64,000 nt of DNA, taken from Ecdyonurus torrentis (Eukaryota; Arthropoda; Insecta; Ephemeroptera; Heptageniidae). Below the pieces are notes generated by a model, which did not search any database, was not told the origin of the DNA, and saw only the letters and a program-made list of their open reading frames with translations. Where the stretch lies: assembly GCA_949318235.1 (NCBI GenBank), contig OX439129.1, positions 6,631,116-6,695,115 on the forward strand, read 5' to 3'. Below, in pieces: positions 37,936 to 50,923 of this stretch (positions within the stretch are counted from its first letter, which is position 1; every line of letters begins with the position of its first letter). A program made the translations under genes and the position numbers.

Positions 37936-38213
37936 ACCTTAGTGAGGTACTGGCAGGTTTCCAACTGCATTTTAAGCACCCCTTATCTTCCAAAATCCTG
38001 TTATTTACTTGCGGGTTCATCTGAAACGGGTAGGCCACGTCCTAGTAAACATCCCGGCATTCGCCATAACAGACTAAGAAACCGTGGAAACATATTCAGG
38101 ATGGTCATCAAAGTTGGCCTTCCTCCCGAATCTTTAAGCTAGCTCCTTGCCATCAGGCTTTTGTAAAAGTCTAGTCCATGGCTAGGATTGAACCCGCGAC
38201 CTCTTGCATGCGA
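37936..38213 (-). mobile_element. SINE-like element with tRNA-derived head (5'-truncated)
   Basis: On the - strand, 38213-38180 reads as a tRNA-like 3' half: aagaggtcgcgggttcaatcc with a B-box-type gggttcaatcc, then cagccatgg-like sequence. The downstream body shares ccgtggaaac, ggatg and tcctcccgaat blocks with 55040-55165, showing it is dispersed. No A box is found upstream of the B box, so the head is truncated. GC content is above its surroundings, and no protein is supported. Confidence 0.6.
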
Positions 38214-40098
38214 CACGTATATTTATTCGGTAAATAAAGATAATTTGTTATTTGATGTTATATGTTTTTATTTGCAAGTCAAAGTCATAAGATCCTTATT
38301 AAGATAACACACTAAAGCATAATACCAGTTTAATTATCTTGAAAATTGCAATCTTTAACTTTTCAGCCTAGCCAAGTACTTTTTTTTTTTTTGTCTTTGG
38401 TCTTAATACTAAAATAAAAGACTGGATAGAAAAGCAAAGAAACTTTCCCGTTGTAAGATTTATTCTTCGGTTTATAAGAAAGTTTATCGTCCTCAGGTTA
38501 TGAAAACTGAGAAGGTTAAAGTGTATTGTACAATCCTTGCCACAATTTGTAGAATCGCTTCAATTTAGAGGTTTTACATTTAGATACGAATCTGTGCATG
38601 TCAAATGAAAAAGTAAAATCAACCAATGAAATTATTTGTTAATTACACAGCACATAGCTAAAATATATCGGAAATAATACAGTTATATAATGCAAGCAAA
38701 AATTAACTTGGACGAGACAAATTGTATTTTTATAAAGTATAAAACACCAATTTACATATTTTTAGAAAAGGAAATTTTATGTTTTTTTTAGTGAAAATTG
38801 TTGCTTAAAATTTCTATGCTTAAACATTTATAATAGATAATTAAATTTAAAGCAATTGTACGATAATTTTCTAAAAAATAATTAAAAGTGGGATATTTCA
38901 ATGCCAAAGACAAACAATCAGATGTTTCTCTCATTTTCCCGCTCCTCTTAGGACTTGCTCACACTTTTTTGATAATTATGATTCTCTTAAACTGAAACAG
39001 TCTGATATTGTTCATACTATTGATAAATATATTTTGTCTGCAAGACAAATTTAATGTACAAATAAATAAATATATATGTACAAATAAATATTATTTTCAT
39101 ATTTAATGTAAGTATTTTCATCGAAATAAATAGATTGTAAATAATGTAATAAAAACAATTACAGGTTTTTATTTAACTATCTCAATTAATATACAATTAA
39201 CAAAATAATAAAAATATACAAACATTATTTTGAATGCTACATTACAAAATTTCTACTTTTATTCCAAGAGTAGGATTTAGAAGAAATTATAAATAAATAT
39301 TATATTTATTTTATTACATCAATTTTATCAATTCTCGAAGTAAAATAATTTTTTGGTTTCTTTTTGAGATGGTTTGTACCTTAAAAATTTGTATACACAT
39401 CTTAAAGTTTTGCTTGGCTAGTTTACCGAGCCTCCCTCCCTCCCATCCAGGCAAGCAGGCAGGGAGGCAGCTAGCGAATGCTAATTAACGTAGCAAACTC
39501 ATTCTGTGTTTGGAGGTAGCTCATTAAGTAAGACTTACGCTTAGCCTGTACCTAATAATAACGACACGGCTGAAAATATGGAACATCAGCAAAAAAAAAA
39601 AAAAAAAAAAAAATTAAAGTGGCCTCTCAACTCTGATGGATTGTTACATTTTATAAAACTTTTGTTTAAAAATAAAAAATTAAAATGAAATTAAAAAACT
39701 TTTTTTTTTCGATGTTATTATTAGTTTTTTGTTAACAATTAAAAATCCAGAGTAAATGACTTTTTTCTTTTTATTCTGTTTAAAAATTTAAGAGAAGGGG
39801 TTGATTTTATTATACAAGCCAAGGGTTATGCTGGCTGATGTTACAACATAATATTTTATGTTTTTAATTATTATTTACTAGTTCATTATAGTTATGAAGT
39901 ATCGTAACTGTGACAGTTAAGGTGGTTAGATTCTAAAGGTTTGTTTACATGGAACAACACAACATTACAAATATCCAATTCAAATTGAAATTGTTTATTT
40001 AAGATCTTTGATTGTTACAGTGCCTTGTCAAATATAATATAAAAATATTTTATATTTCTAAAGACTTAGCTTATCACAATATGTATGTACAATATTTA

Positions 40099-40155
40099 CA
40101 GTTTCACACAAATGAAAGGTAACCGTTAAACATGTTGTTATTTTGCGCGCCTTAA
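40099..40155 (+). mobile_element. Short LINE fragment, inverted copy of 41352-41412
   Basis: About 55 bp match the reverse complement of 41352-41412, including agtttca, aaggtaac and attttgcgcgcc. It is immediately followed by a TTAA-bounded MITE at 40158. It could be a LINE fragment or one arm of a larger inverted structure. Confidence 0.55.
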
Positions 40156-40157
40156 AC

Positions 40158-40502
40158 TTAAAGGAATAGACCAGAGAAAAACACAAGCATTTATATCACA
40201 AAACACTTGATGGGATTTACATAAATAACATTAGTTTGTCTCAAAACCCAACATTAGCCCTGTAGCAGTGATCAGAAAATTCGTTTAATGCAACCCGCAA
40301 AACATTTTCATACTAATTTTTGCATGTTTCTGACGTCATAAACATGAGATTTCACGCAAATTGCATACTTTACAGTTTTTTCACGGTCTCTTGTGGGGTT
40401 ACATTAACATTCTGGTAAAAATTGTCATCAGTTTTGAAGATCCCATTTCGTGTTTATTCATTAAAATAGCACATGTTGTTTTATGTGGTCTATGGCTTCA
40501 AT
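40158..40502 (+). mobile_element. TTAA-bounded MITE family M2, copy 4
   Basis: Left end is ttaaaggaatagaccag. The right end is tggtctatggcttcaa, with the terminal TTAA mutated. TGACGTCA is at 40331-40338. It sits directly after the LINE fragment at 40099-40155. Confidence 0.86.
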
Positions 40503-40512
40503 GTAGAAACTA

Positions 40513-40654
40513 TACTCGACTCAAAAAACCTCAGTCGATTTAAATCGGGCATGCCTAAAGTATCGCCCATTGTCACATTTGAGGAGAAGGGGGGCGGCTG
40601 GGCGATACCGTAAAAGGTCGAACGACAGGTAACTTAGGTTTTTTGAATCAAGTA
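40513..40654. mobile_element. 142-bp TIR element with GC-rich centre
   Basis: Ends tactcgactcaaaaaacct / aggttttttgaatcaagta. Inner pair agtatcgccca / gggcgatac surrounds aggagaaggggggcggc. It starts 10 bp after M2 copy 4. Confidence 0.68.
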
Positions 40655-40737
40655 TATATTATTACGTCATATTCACGTGCATCACGAGGAGTGTTTGGCT
40701 TGCTGGCTAAAGCAGCTCACCTGCTAGATTACAACTC

Positions 40738-41010
40738 GTTCTATAAACTACATACAACTCTTGAGCAAGTTTCGTTAGCCAGTTAAACATCTGATTATGA
40801 CGTCATTACCTGTTTACTATATGGTTGATCATTGTTATTTCTTAGTTCAGAACTTTGAACTTGATAAGAATGAACAAAAATTCATAAAAAAAAGTTCCAT
40901 GCGAAACATGCGACTCACTTTTATCGGCTCAAAAAAAGAAGATCAACCAATGAATGTGTCTTATTTTGTTGGTCAGCCAATCACTGTAAATGAAAATCAC
41001 TATACTTTAC
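40738..41010 (+). repeat. Dispersed repeat R11, copy 2
   Basis: About 270 bp homologous to 36297-36565, with TGACGTCA at 40798 (mutated in the other copy). The 85-codon open frame crossing it is not conserved in copy 1, so it is not a gene. Confidence 0.7.
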
Positions 41011-41105
41011 AGAACAAACTAACGCTACACCTGAGCGTGCATCAAAACATGTGAATATGAGGTAACAGTATAAGATATATCTTATATAAGATTTTATTTA
41101 GAGTA

Positions 41106-41412
41106 TTAATCAGAAACATTGTAAAACATATTTCCGAGAAGGTATTTCTTTACTAATTTCTTAAATAATAAATATGATTCACATTGTTTAATACTAGTTG
41201 GCGCATTATATAGTTGAGGAATACAATATTCTGGGCCTTTTTTATTAACTGTATGATAAATGTTGATTTTCAATGTAATAATTGTCACCCTTATTACGAG
41301 TTTCATATGAGTGGACACTGCAGACTGTTTTAATATCATTTCCATATAAATTTTGAGGCGCGCAAAATAGCAATATGTATAAATGGTAACCTTTTAGTTG
41401 TCTGAAACTAAA
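41106..41412 (-). pseudogene. Old LINE relic: C-terminal tail of a CR1/Jockey-type reverse transcriptase
   Basis: Read on the - strand, about 41400-41270 encodes NDIKTVCSVHSYETRNKGDN, matching the H.Y.TR.K block that follows the RT domain in CR1/L2/Jockey LINEs. After a frameshift near 41260 the neighbouring frame gives YCIPQLYNAPTSIKQCES and then LLFKKLVKKYLL, the usual YN.LP..IK....FKK.LK.YLL C-terminus. The frameshift shows it is decayed. About 55 bp at its 5' side (41352-41412) recur inverted at 40099-40155, so a second fragment of the same LINE sits 1.2 kb away in opposite orientation. The exact clade is not resolvable. Confidence 0.72.
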
Positions 41413-41623
41413 GTTAAAAAATAAAAAAAAAAATAAAAAAATAAAAAACTTAAATTGTCATGCACTTACATTTCTTGTTAATTTCAAATATTAATTGTCT
41501 CATATGTAACCAGGCTATGGCAAAGTGTGATTTACGTATATGTTTGATTCTGATATATTTTGCGTACGTTTGTACTATTGACTATAACGTTAGACTGGAC
41601 GTTTTGTGTTAAACTGCGAGAAG

Positions 41624-41626
<3 letters not shown>

Positions 41627-41693
<67 letters not shown>

Positions 41694-41785
41694 TGGCCAA
41701 ATATTCTCCTGTTTGTCGTGCTGACACCGAGTGATTTGTCTGTCTCTCCTCTTGACTCCCAACCTGAATAAACTGTCACACATTG

Positions 41786-41865
<80 letters not shown>
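41627..41865. repeat. Two (GA)n tracts in tandem with a 100-bp spacer
   Basis: GA from 41627 to 41690 and again 41790 to 41865. The spacer at 41691-41789 is GC-richer and shows no recognisable feature. Confidence 0.93.
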
Positions 41866-41866
<1 letters not shown>

Positions 41867-42526
41867 GTATCATCATCTCTACAGAACTTTAAAGACCATA
41901 GCCACTAGTATGTTTCCAGCATTTGGATATATTTTTATTAGAATGTTCTCCAATTTCATAAAATCGTAATAATAAAATTTAAGGGCGGTGGTCACAATTT
42001 GATTAAAAAGTTTAACAGTTACCCTAACAAAAAAAACTAAGTAGTTTCATATTATTAATATGACCATTTTCTTCTATGAGTTGTGAGTTGGAAATACATA
42101 ATACTTGTATTTTGACTCTAAATTGTACAAATAACTGTAATTGATAGCACTTTACCAAAAATTATTGCCATATTATTAAAACAATTTTGGTTATATTAAA
42201 GCTGAAAGCAATCTCCATATTTTTAAATTTGAAAATTTCTTTATTGTTTTTTCTTCTTGCATTCCTAAATTTATACATGGTATTATTGATTTACTATATC
42301 ATTTTTCAATTGTTTAAAATTGTATATAAACTTTTGTTATACGTATAACAAAAAAAAATTATTCTTTTAGAAATACATGATTGATTTTATATTTTTATTT
42401 ATACAAGAATATGTTATTTTATATCAAAACTTTTCTTATATAATATGATTGAAATTTAAAATAAATATAAATGTTTTTGTTCTCCTTGAATACTGATTAT
42501 AGAAAAATATTATAAAAATACTTTTG

Positions 42527-42632
<106 letters not shown>

Positions 42633-43291
42633 CTCTTGTTTTTTACTGTGGCATTTTGCATTATTTATTATGCTATAGAAAGTGAAAATAAATTTCTGAA
42701 ACGTATAATAAATAGAATTAAAAAAAAAAAAGAAAACGGTCGTAAGAGTTAATGTAGAAAAATTTTAATTTAGTTTATTTTTGTTGTTACATTTTACATA
42801 ATTCTTTTCCTATTCTGAATCCTTTCCAATGTAATTTTATGTTTGTTTTTTTCTTTACTCACCTGGTAGCAAATTTAAGTTTATTTTTGTGCAATCCGAG
42901 TAAGAAGTTTATTTTTACTTACATAGACCAACTTTATCATACTTAGATTTATAATCTCAAATATTATTTTGTATAATTTACCATATATAGTATTTTTCTA
43001 ACATTTAAACTTACTTTTCAGAAAGAAAATTTAAGAGAATTTTTTTCTTCTTTGATTTAAAATAAAAATAATACTAAAATCTCTAGGATATTGCATCACC
43101 ATATATATACAACATGTGTCGTATTAAGAAATTTGTATATTTGGGACACTCACAAAGTGTGCGAGAGAGAGAAAGAAAGAGAGACCGAGGAAGAAAAGTA
43201 ATTTTGGAAATGGCTTTTTGCTTTACATTCTTGTGATCAAGATAAGGAGAGATTTTTTTTTTTTTTTATATATATATATATATATAACAAC

Positions 43292-43364
43292 TACACTGAA
43301 AAAATAGAAACATGTTACATAAGTATGTTTAATAATGAGAAGTATATATTTTTTTCTCAGTGTA
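43292..43364. mobile_element. 73-bp miniature TIR element
   Basis: Ends tacactgaaaaaatag / atttttttctcagtgta. The end words are related to those at 57303-57605. Confidence 0.5.
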
Positions 43365-43598
43365 AATGTAACGTGTTTTTGAGGTAAAAGTTTTTTGGCA
43401 AATGTGAAAGCCACCTGCACGTTATTTAGAGGTTTATTGATAGCAAAGTTTAGGAAACATGTTGCTACTGAAGGATTATTTCACATGAGAGAGAGAAGAA
43501 AATTTAAATTACAACACGATCAAAAAGTTTTCACAGCTTCCTCATTATTTTGCTTTAAAACTTTTATAAGATTTCAGTATAATAGTAACTTCGCGGTA

Positions 43599-43601
<3 letters not shown>

Positions 43602-43635
<34 letters not shown>
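43602..43635. repeat. (AT)n microsatellite
   Basis: About 17 AT units. Confidence 0.92.
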
Positions 43636-43639
<4 letters not shown>

Positions 43640-44179
43640 CTCACTATAGTGATTACATAATAAATTTAAACGACTCAGGTTACAAATAACTAATTTGTAT
43701 GGTTTTAATTTTCAAAGTTAATTCAAAAATAATATTAAATAAATAATTCAATAAAAAATAGGAAAAAAATTGAAGAAATTGAGATAAAAATACAAAAATT
43801 GAACCAGAAAACGCCCCTGAATTTACGCTATTTTTAAAGCTATTTTAAGCATTCTAGAGTGTGTAGGGGGTAAGCAAAAGTAAGAAAACCTATTTGACAA
43901 AAGCAGCATATTTGTGTCATTCTGCGAGCCGCACAAAAACGTGGTTAAAATTTACAACATTGAAATAATTTTTAAAAAATTCGTTGACTAAAGAGGAAAT
44001 ATCTCAAGTTCTAGTAGCATCAGTCTTGTAGTCGTTACCTCAATTTTCTATAACGTTAACGTTAATTTCATATAATAACATAACGATAACGTTTACTCTA
44101 ATTTGTCCTCAACTATAACGTTACTAGCAGTATTCTTACCTGTTTTTTTGCTTTTGTAATTATCTCATGTAATGTTGTG

Positions 44180-44262
44180 GTCAAGGTTTTGTAAAATAGG
44201 GCTGTTAAGCCCTCACAACGCCTTAATAAAGTTACTTATTATTATTATTATTATATTATTTT
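44180..44262 (+). mobile_element. Probable LINE 3' tail ending in a TTA repeat
   Basis: A small inverted repeat (agggctgttaagccct) is followed by ttaataaagttac and then (TTA)n at about 44236-44258. A hairpin, AATAAA and short 3' repeat is typical of CR1/Jockey-like LINE ends. The region 43840-44180 upstream may be more of its 3' UTR, but no coding homology is visible. Confidence 0.4.
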
Positions 44263-45095
44263 CTCAAAACAGTAAATAATTTATACAAAAGAAAAAAATG
44301 CCTAAAAGTCCTAGAACTGAAAAAAAAAAAAATGATATCATATTTCTATGATGCTTATAGAATAACAAGTGTTTTTTTAGTATATACAATTAAAAATCTT
44401 AAATTGCGTTTATGTATACTGTAGTTTATATTTTGTTTGTAATTTAAGTAACTTTTAGTAAAGATTATTGATGCGTATAAATTTAGGTTTGCCAAGTATA
44501 AATAAGTTATTTTCTAACTTTGTCTAAACTGACCTGAACTTTGACTCCAGATTGACAGAGAGAAAAGCAGGTAGCTTTCGACTATGTTTATTTTACTTTG
44601 TATGTGTGTGTGTGGGGGGGGGTGTAATTTATAACTCTCTTTCCATAGTATTTATATGTAGAAATGTGTGAATATTTATAAGATATTAGTTGTATATGCA
44701 CGTATCATATTATGCCACTGAATATGTATGACTTTAAGCATATGCAATACAGGCTATGAGGATGCTACAGAGAAACTTGTTCAAATTTTGGCATGTAGTA
44801 TTTATGTAAATTTATTTTAAATTTTAATATCATTTTACTAAATTAGAAACCAAAATAAATTTTAGGTATTATAAAATACACTTTTTGTGTGGGGTGAATT
44901 TTTGGAAAAATCGATATACTTTTTGTATATTTCTAAGAAAATGTATAAAATTCAAATATATTTATTTATTTCTTTCATCCTACAATTATAATATACAAGA
45001 ATGCATATCAGCTTAGGTTATTGTAATAATTGATACAGTTATAATGATAGTCAATAATTTACAACAATACGATATTATATTATACAACATAATAG

Positions 45096-45435
45096 TTAAG
45101 GGTTGTATATAGATGGCTTGTATCTCAAAATCTAAAAAGAAAACTTCCTAATTTTATGATGCCATTTGAAAGTTAATAGTAACAGTTACCTATGATAAAA
45201 TTTTTAGAACCCGTGACCATCAGATAAGAGAGAAATTAATTATTGAAATTAACATGGGCTCTTATGGGACCAAAACTTCAAAAAATCATAATTCAAAATC
45301 TAGCATGGTGACCCCCCAAAATTTTTACATTTTTTGACGATACCTAATCCTAATGTATCACTGTACAAAATTTCAGATTTTTCTGTCTTTACAACTTTTT
45401 AGTCAAATCCCGCAGTAGCTGATTTCCCGCCTTAA
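45096..45435 (+). mobile_element. Family F4, well-preserved copy
   Basis: TTAA to TTAA, 340 bp: ttaagggttgtatatag at the left and agctgatttcccgccttaa at the right. It is followed 5 bp later by a separate TIR element at 45440 and then FB1 at 45865. Confidence 0.8.
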
Positions 45436-45439
45436 CATA

Positions 45440-45693
45440 TAGTATGGTAGAGACTCAGTTGTTGGCATGCTAACGGCATTTAGCATGCTATTTAAATGAA
45501 AAAGGTCGATTTTCAATTGTTGGCACTTAGAGAAATATTGACTTGAGAGTATTTTTGATGCCACCATCGAGTCCAATCCTATACCCTGGGTATCCAAGTT
45601 TTCAATTTTCAAGTCTCTAGCTTTATTGGTTGAGGAGATATTAAGTTTTTTAAGTTTTCATTAACCCATCCAACAACTTAGTCTCTACCATAC
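45440..45693. mobile_element. 254-bp TIR element
   Basis: Ends agtatggtagagactcagtt and its near inverse aacttagtctctaccatact. The interior has ggcatgctaacggcatttag and is otherwise unremarkable. Single copy here. Confidence 0.75.
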
Positions 45694-45864
45694 TTCCAAT
45701 TAGAGCCCTCGTTGTAGAGTATTTTTATCTTGCGACATTGAATCTTAACTGTTTCTTACATAGAGCTCAAAGTTGCATGACAGAAAAATCACTTCTAAGA
45801 GGTTTCTATTTATAACAACTGAAAGACAATGCTGTAAATTGTAGAAAAATTTTATATTTTGTCC

Positions 45865-46180
45865 TTAAAGGCGTAGAATACCTTGAACAAAAAAGTTGCG
45901 TAATATCCTAAAAAACCTGAAAATCAACGTTGATTTGGCCGGAGTCATTGATTTCTAATTTATTTTCCATTCACAAAATGCCATTGCCGGTCACTGACGT
46001 CACAGCTCGCCTGGTCCACGCGCAAGTAAACCGAGCGAATTGTGACGTCAGTGACTAGCAGTGGCATTTTGTGAATGGAAAATAAATTAGAAATCAATAA
46101 CTCCGACTAAATCCACGTTGATTTTCAGGTTTATTAGGATATTACGCAACTTTTTTGTTCAAGGTGTTCTACGCCTTTAA
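45865..46180. mobile_element. Fold-back element FB1, complete copy with TTAA at both ends
   Basis: It starts ttaaaggcgtagaa and ends ttctacgcctttaa. The two arms of about 130 bp are almost perfect reverse complements. The centre holds TGACGTCA at 45995 and 46043 around ctcgcctggtccacgcgc. It could form a long hairpin. No coding sequence. Confidence 0.9.
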
Positions 46181-47664
46181 AAAATTCATCTATATAATGT
46201 TGCTTGTTTAACAGTAGCCTAGCAAAATATTAATGGAAACAAAATAAAAAGTGATTTTACTTATATCTGCATTTTGAAAATTCAATATGATAGTGATGGT
46301 AACTTATTGAGCAAATTTGAATATCCTTTGGTTAATACTAATATAATCAATTTAGCTACTAATATTATTAATTTAACGTCCAGAATAAATTTAGATCAAG
46401 TAATACTTTAAAAAACAACACGTAAAATATAAAGCAACCTTATAATTACGATTCTTACAAAATAATACAAATTGTATTTTTAAAGTATTCCATCTTTGTA
46501 CATACATGTTTCTACGTATATTGTATATTATACTGAGTAAGTAAAATGTCAATTTTGATGATGGAAACTCAAATAATATAAAAAGAAATGATTTTTTATT
46601 ACATAAATTCACGATATTAGAAAAAATGTACGTCTTATAAAATTGAGCCAGTAAAATATGTTTTATGTGAAAATAATTTTTCTTTTGCATCAGCAGAAAT
46701 CAGTTTCCATCAAAATATGAGAAACATAAAATAGGTTATTTGGTACGTGTTTTTACTGAGGGTAAGGGTAGAGGGGTAAGTTTGTGAGGGGTGCATTAAT
46801 ATATTTGATGTAAGAGAGAGAGAGAGAGAGGATGTTGCTTCAATCGACTAAAGTTACCACAAAAAAATATATAAACTTCAACAATTATTTTCTCAAATAT
46901 ATGATTTTGAAATAATTTAATATATATTTGTGCTTTCCGTTACCTAAATAAGGCTTATTTATAAAATTGTAGAGTAAATAAGAACCAAGTTATATCTTCT
47001 AAGTTAATATAGAGTTGAGATACCGTGGCGTTTTTTTTTTTTTATATGTATTTGATTTACACAGGAAACTAAAGAAAAAAAAGAAGAAGGGCACATTATA
47101 AAATAATAACTTTATTATAAAAAAATATATAAAACTTTTATTAGATTTTCATTTTTTGAACCAATATTGGCAATAAAATTAGAAAATAATAAAACATTAT
47201 AGAATCCCATTAAAGAAAAAAGTAATTTATAAATGCATTTTTAAAAAGTAATGATTTGAAATTCATATCTGTACGCTGAAGTTTTTGTTAATGCATTATA
47301 TTTATCCAGATATGAATAATGATGAGAAATAAAGTTGTAAGTCATTATTTTACATAATAACGACGATCAACCAGCAATAAAATTATTATAATGGATTTGA
47401 ATTTTCTACTTCTTCTTTTATTACAAAATAAATGGTAATGCGAAGCTATATTGTAGAATTTCTACGTAAAGAAATTATTATTATATCAAAAATGTAGAAA
47501 AAAATATATATTAAAGAAAAAAAAAGAATTCCCCAGTCTAAACTTTGAAAGCAATGACATTAAAAAATGTCATAAGAAAAGAAAGTAATTTTACGAATGT
47601 TGAGAAAATCTCAAGAGATTGCAAAAAGAAGAAAAGAAAAAAAAATCATCGTTTCTTTGCTTCA

Positions 47665-47698
<34 letters not shown>

Positions 47699-48888
47699 AG
47701 GAACTAAAAAGATTTTTAAAAAATATATATCTTACTCATAAATATTATCAACAACTTTAAATGCAATCAATACGTTAACATGTAAAATTATAATGGAGAT
47801 TAAAGCATTTAAAACGTTAACTTTCTATATTATACTAGTGCATGGGTACGATATTGTTATTGTTGTTTTTTGTATTCTCATACTTGCATCAACACTAGCC
47901 TTTAAAAGATTGAATATTTAGGAAAATACACTCGTATTTTGACGTACAATTAAAGTATTTCGTATATAGGTACTCTCTAAATATTTGTGCATTGTGAGTT
48001 GTATAAATGATCTGAAATCACCTAAATGTATTTTTTACGAGCAACAAAAAGCAAAATCAAATGAATAAATCGAGTTGGGATTAAATACTATGTCATCATC
48101 ATGTTTATTTATTTATTTTCATTGTATATAATTATTTATACGCATGCAGTCTTAAACAGCATTAGCATATTACTGCATTATTATTATTTTCAAAAACATC
48201 TTGAAATTCACAATCTTTTAATATCCATTGTCATTTTTTTTAATTTTAACCAAACATACTTTTGCCAGTGTGCTGTATTTTTTTTTTTTTTTTTTTTTTT
48301 CATATAAAAAACACTTTGATAAAAGTAACGGGGAAAAAAAGCTCAAAAAAGTATTTGTATTTGAAACCATATTCAAATAATGAAAAATATGTTTTTAATC
48401 ATGAAATCTTTTCATAATATATTTTCTGTTTTTAAAATTGAAATATATGTTCTTCTTCTTTTTTTTTTTTTTTAATCTTTTTAATTTTTACATATTAGTT
48501 AGTTTGAGTAAAAAATTTACATTTTTACCTTGTGTAGTAATTATAAAATCATCATATTCAGCTCATTAATTTTTATGTAAAAGCTAATGAATCGCATGTA
48601 TTCATTGCAAAAATTGTAAAGAAGTAAAAGGAGATTCAAAAAAAAAATTATTATTATTATTTTTTTTTTTTTTGACAATAAAAATAAAAAAAACTAACTT
48701 TTGCGATTACTTGAAATGTTCCGAGTTTTATTTTCAGATATACATTAATTCAATACATATATTTGTGGTAATATAACAGTGTATAATTATTATAAACTCA
48801 CAGAAACCTATCCTAAACGAGATAATTTTAATTAGTAATATACTTAACGAAAGTCAAATAGCAAATTTCAAAACTTTATATTAAAATT
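46181..48888. other. AT-rich stretch without recognisable features
   Basis: Short poly-T/A runs (47668-47690, 48280-48300) and a small GA run at 46816-46830 only. The open frames here are low-complexity. Confidence 0.55.
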
Positions 48889-49110
48889 TTCATTCATTCA
48901 TTCATTCATTCATTCATTCATTCATTCATTCATTCATTCATTCATTCATTCATTCATTCATTCATTCATTCATTCATTCATTCATTCATTCATTCATTCA
49001 TTCATTCATTCATTCATTCATTAATTCATTCATTCATTCATTCATTCATTCATTCATTCATTCAATCATTCATTCATTCATTCATTCATTCATTCATTCA
49101 TTCATTCATT
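48889..49110. repeat. (TTCA)n tetranucleotide microsatellite, about 55 units
   Basis: A 222-bp pure tract with only two substitutions (near 49023 and 49065). Long pure tracts like this are expected to be length-polymorphic. Confidence 0.95.
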
Positions 49111-49976
49111 ATCTATTCAAATAAAAGTAAATAATTCTGTTCGTAAAAACTGTTTTGTGCTACTAAAAAAACGATCAGCTTTGGTTATTCAAATGATATA
49201 ATGCTCATTTTTTGTTCAAGAAAACAGGGTTTACGAACAACACATTGTTGACATTAATTTTTGTTACACGTTGAATACTGCTCATATTTATACCTAGACT
49301 CTTAGATAAATATAACATTGATAAAACAGTAACTAAATCATATTGCATTGACCTTTTTACGATATCAACTAAGCATAAAAAAAAAAAAAAAAAAAAAAAG
49401 TCAGCAGACATAAAACATATATTATTATTATAAAATTTTATCACTGTTAAAGCTATAACAACGTATATATAACTTGTAAGTCATATTTACATAAAATGAG
49501 AGCAAATACTTGTTAAGTAATGTAATAATATCATGAAAATATCAGACTAGAAAAATGGGCGTGGCAATGTTGTTTTATGACTTTGAGTTTTATATAGCAA
49601 AAAGTATATACGACATCCATACCAATTAGCTAACATAAAGATTTAATCATATCATGACAAAGAAAATAATAACCATCATCTTTTTTAATATTGTTTTTAC
49701 TAGTTTTAATCAATTGTTTTACTTGATATAGTTCATAAAAAATACTGTATAAAATTATATAGTTTTTTGTCACTTTCAACAAAAATATATAAAAATATAT
49801 TTTCTACTAGGTTTAGCTTGTAAGTTAGAGTTAAAAAAAAAAAAGTTTATAAAAAAAAAAAGTAAAATTCAATGTTTGAGTTTTGTAGAAGTCGCCAAAG
49901 TTAAATCTTTGTAGCCAAAGTTGATATTATAGTATATGTGTTTGAGAAGTGAACTTACTTTGTAGTTTTGTGTGTG

Positions 49977-49979
<3 letters not shown>

Positions 49980-50038
<59 letters not shown>
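49980..50038. repeat. (GA)n microsatellite
   Basis: About 29 GA units. An AT tract follows at 50160-50188. Confidence 0.94.
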
Positions 50039-50044
<6 letters not shown>

Positions 50045-50158
50045 AAGGAAAGAGCATCGATTTGATATTTTGTATGTATTTTCACGTCAAGAGCAAAAAA
50101 AAATTGCCATGTGAAACTTCAATTTTCTTGTTACTTTGATATTTCGAGTCTATTTCAA

Positions 50159-50189
<31 letters not shown>

Positions 50190-50806
50190 ACGCAAGCAAT
50201 AGACTTATTCAAATGAAGAAATAGAATAATTTGTGTAAGTTAACATGCTTTTGCTTTTAATAATATTGTTCATGCATGATAAAACCTACTAGTCACTCTG
50301 ACGTCACAATAAGACCCAACAGAAATGTGAAATGTTAAAAATAAAAGTTTGACAGTGAAGATGAGATCACAGCTAGTTTGGGCACGATTTAGTAATTTTT
50401 AAATATAGATGTACAAACGATTGTCCTATAAAATTGATAGTAATTATTATAAAGCGATTACTATTTAGTATTTCATGTATAGTTATCAGTGAGCAAATAC
50501 CTGTACAATACCAAGTTAGGGATATGTCCGTGAGGTGAAGGTAGCTGACTCGCAACTATGGGCTCTGTATTGTGTCACTGCTGGCTGCTTAAGTCAAGTT
50601 AGAGAGCACAACAAGTTGCACGAGGAGGTGCGAATTCTAAATAAGACGTTTAATAACATGCAATATCATGTTATTGCACCGATCAGCCTTTAATATGTTT
50701 CTACGGTTGCATCCACAACTCTCATGGTGTATACTGGGCTATGTATTTGAACTGTCAAGGGTGCCTGAGTGGGAGTTTTTTTTTCATCTTTCTTTTGGGA
50801 CTAAGA

Positions 50807-50923
50807 TACAAAAGTTTCCAAATGGGGTGTACAGATTTTCCGCAACAGCCCAGATGCTTTTCTTATGAAAAAAAACGCAGGTTGCCAGTATGCCCCGTAC
50901 TGAATATTTTTTCCACAGCTGTA
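50807..50923 (+). mobile_element. Tc1-like MITE, copy 4, degenerate
   Basis: It keeps aaaagttt near the left end, then atgcttttcttatga, aaaacgcag, gccccgt and a right end ccacagctgta in the same order and spacing as 5025-5148. The left TIR has decayed. Confidence 0.55.

Noticed and set aside
40797..41054. Open frame of 85 codons without low complexity
   Set aside because: It lies in repeat R11. The other copy (36297-36565) has no matching frame.
45403..45612. Open frame of 69 codons on the - strand
   Set aside because: It straddles the end of an F4 copy and the 45440-45693 TIR element.
48889..49110. Regular tetranucleotide array considered as a CRISPR-like or satellite array
   Set aside because: There are no spacers, only a simple microsatellite.
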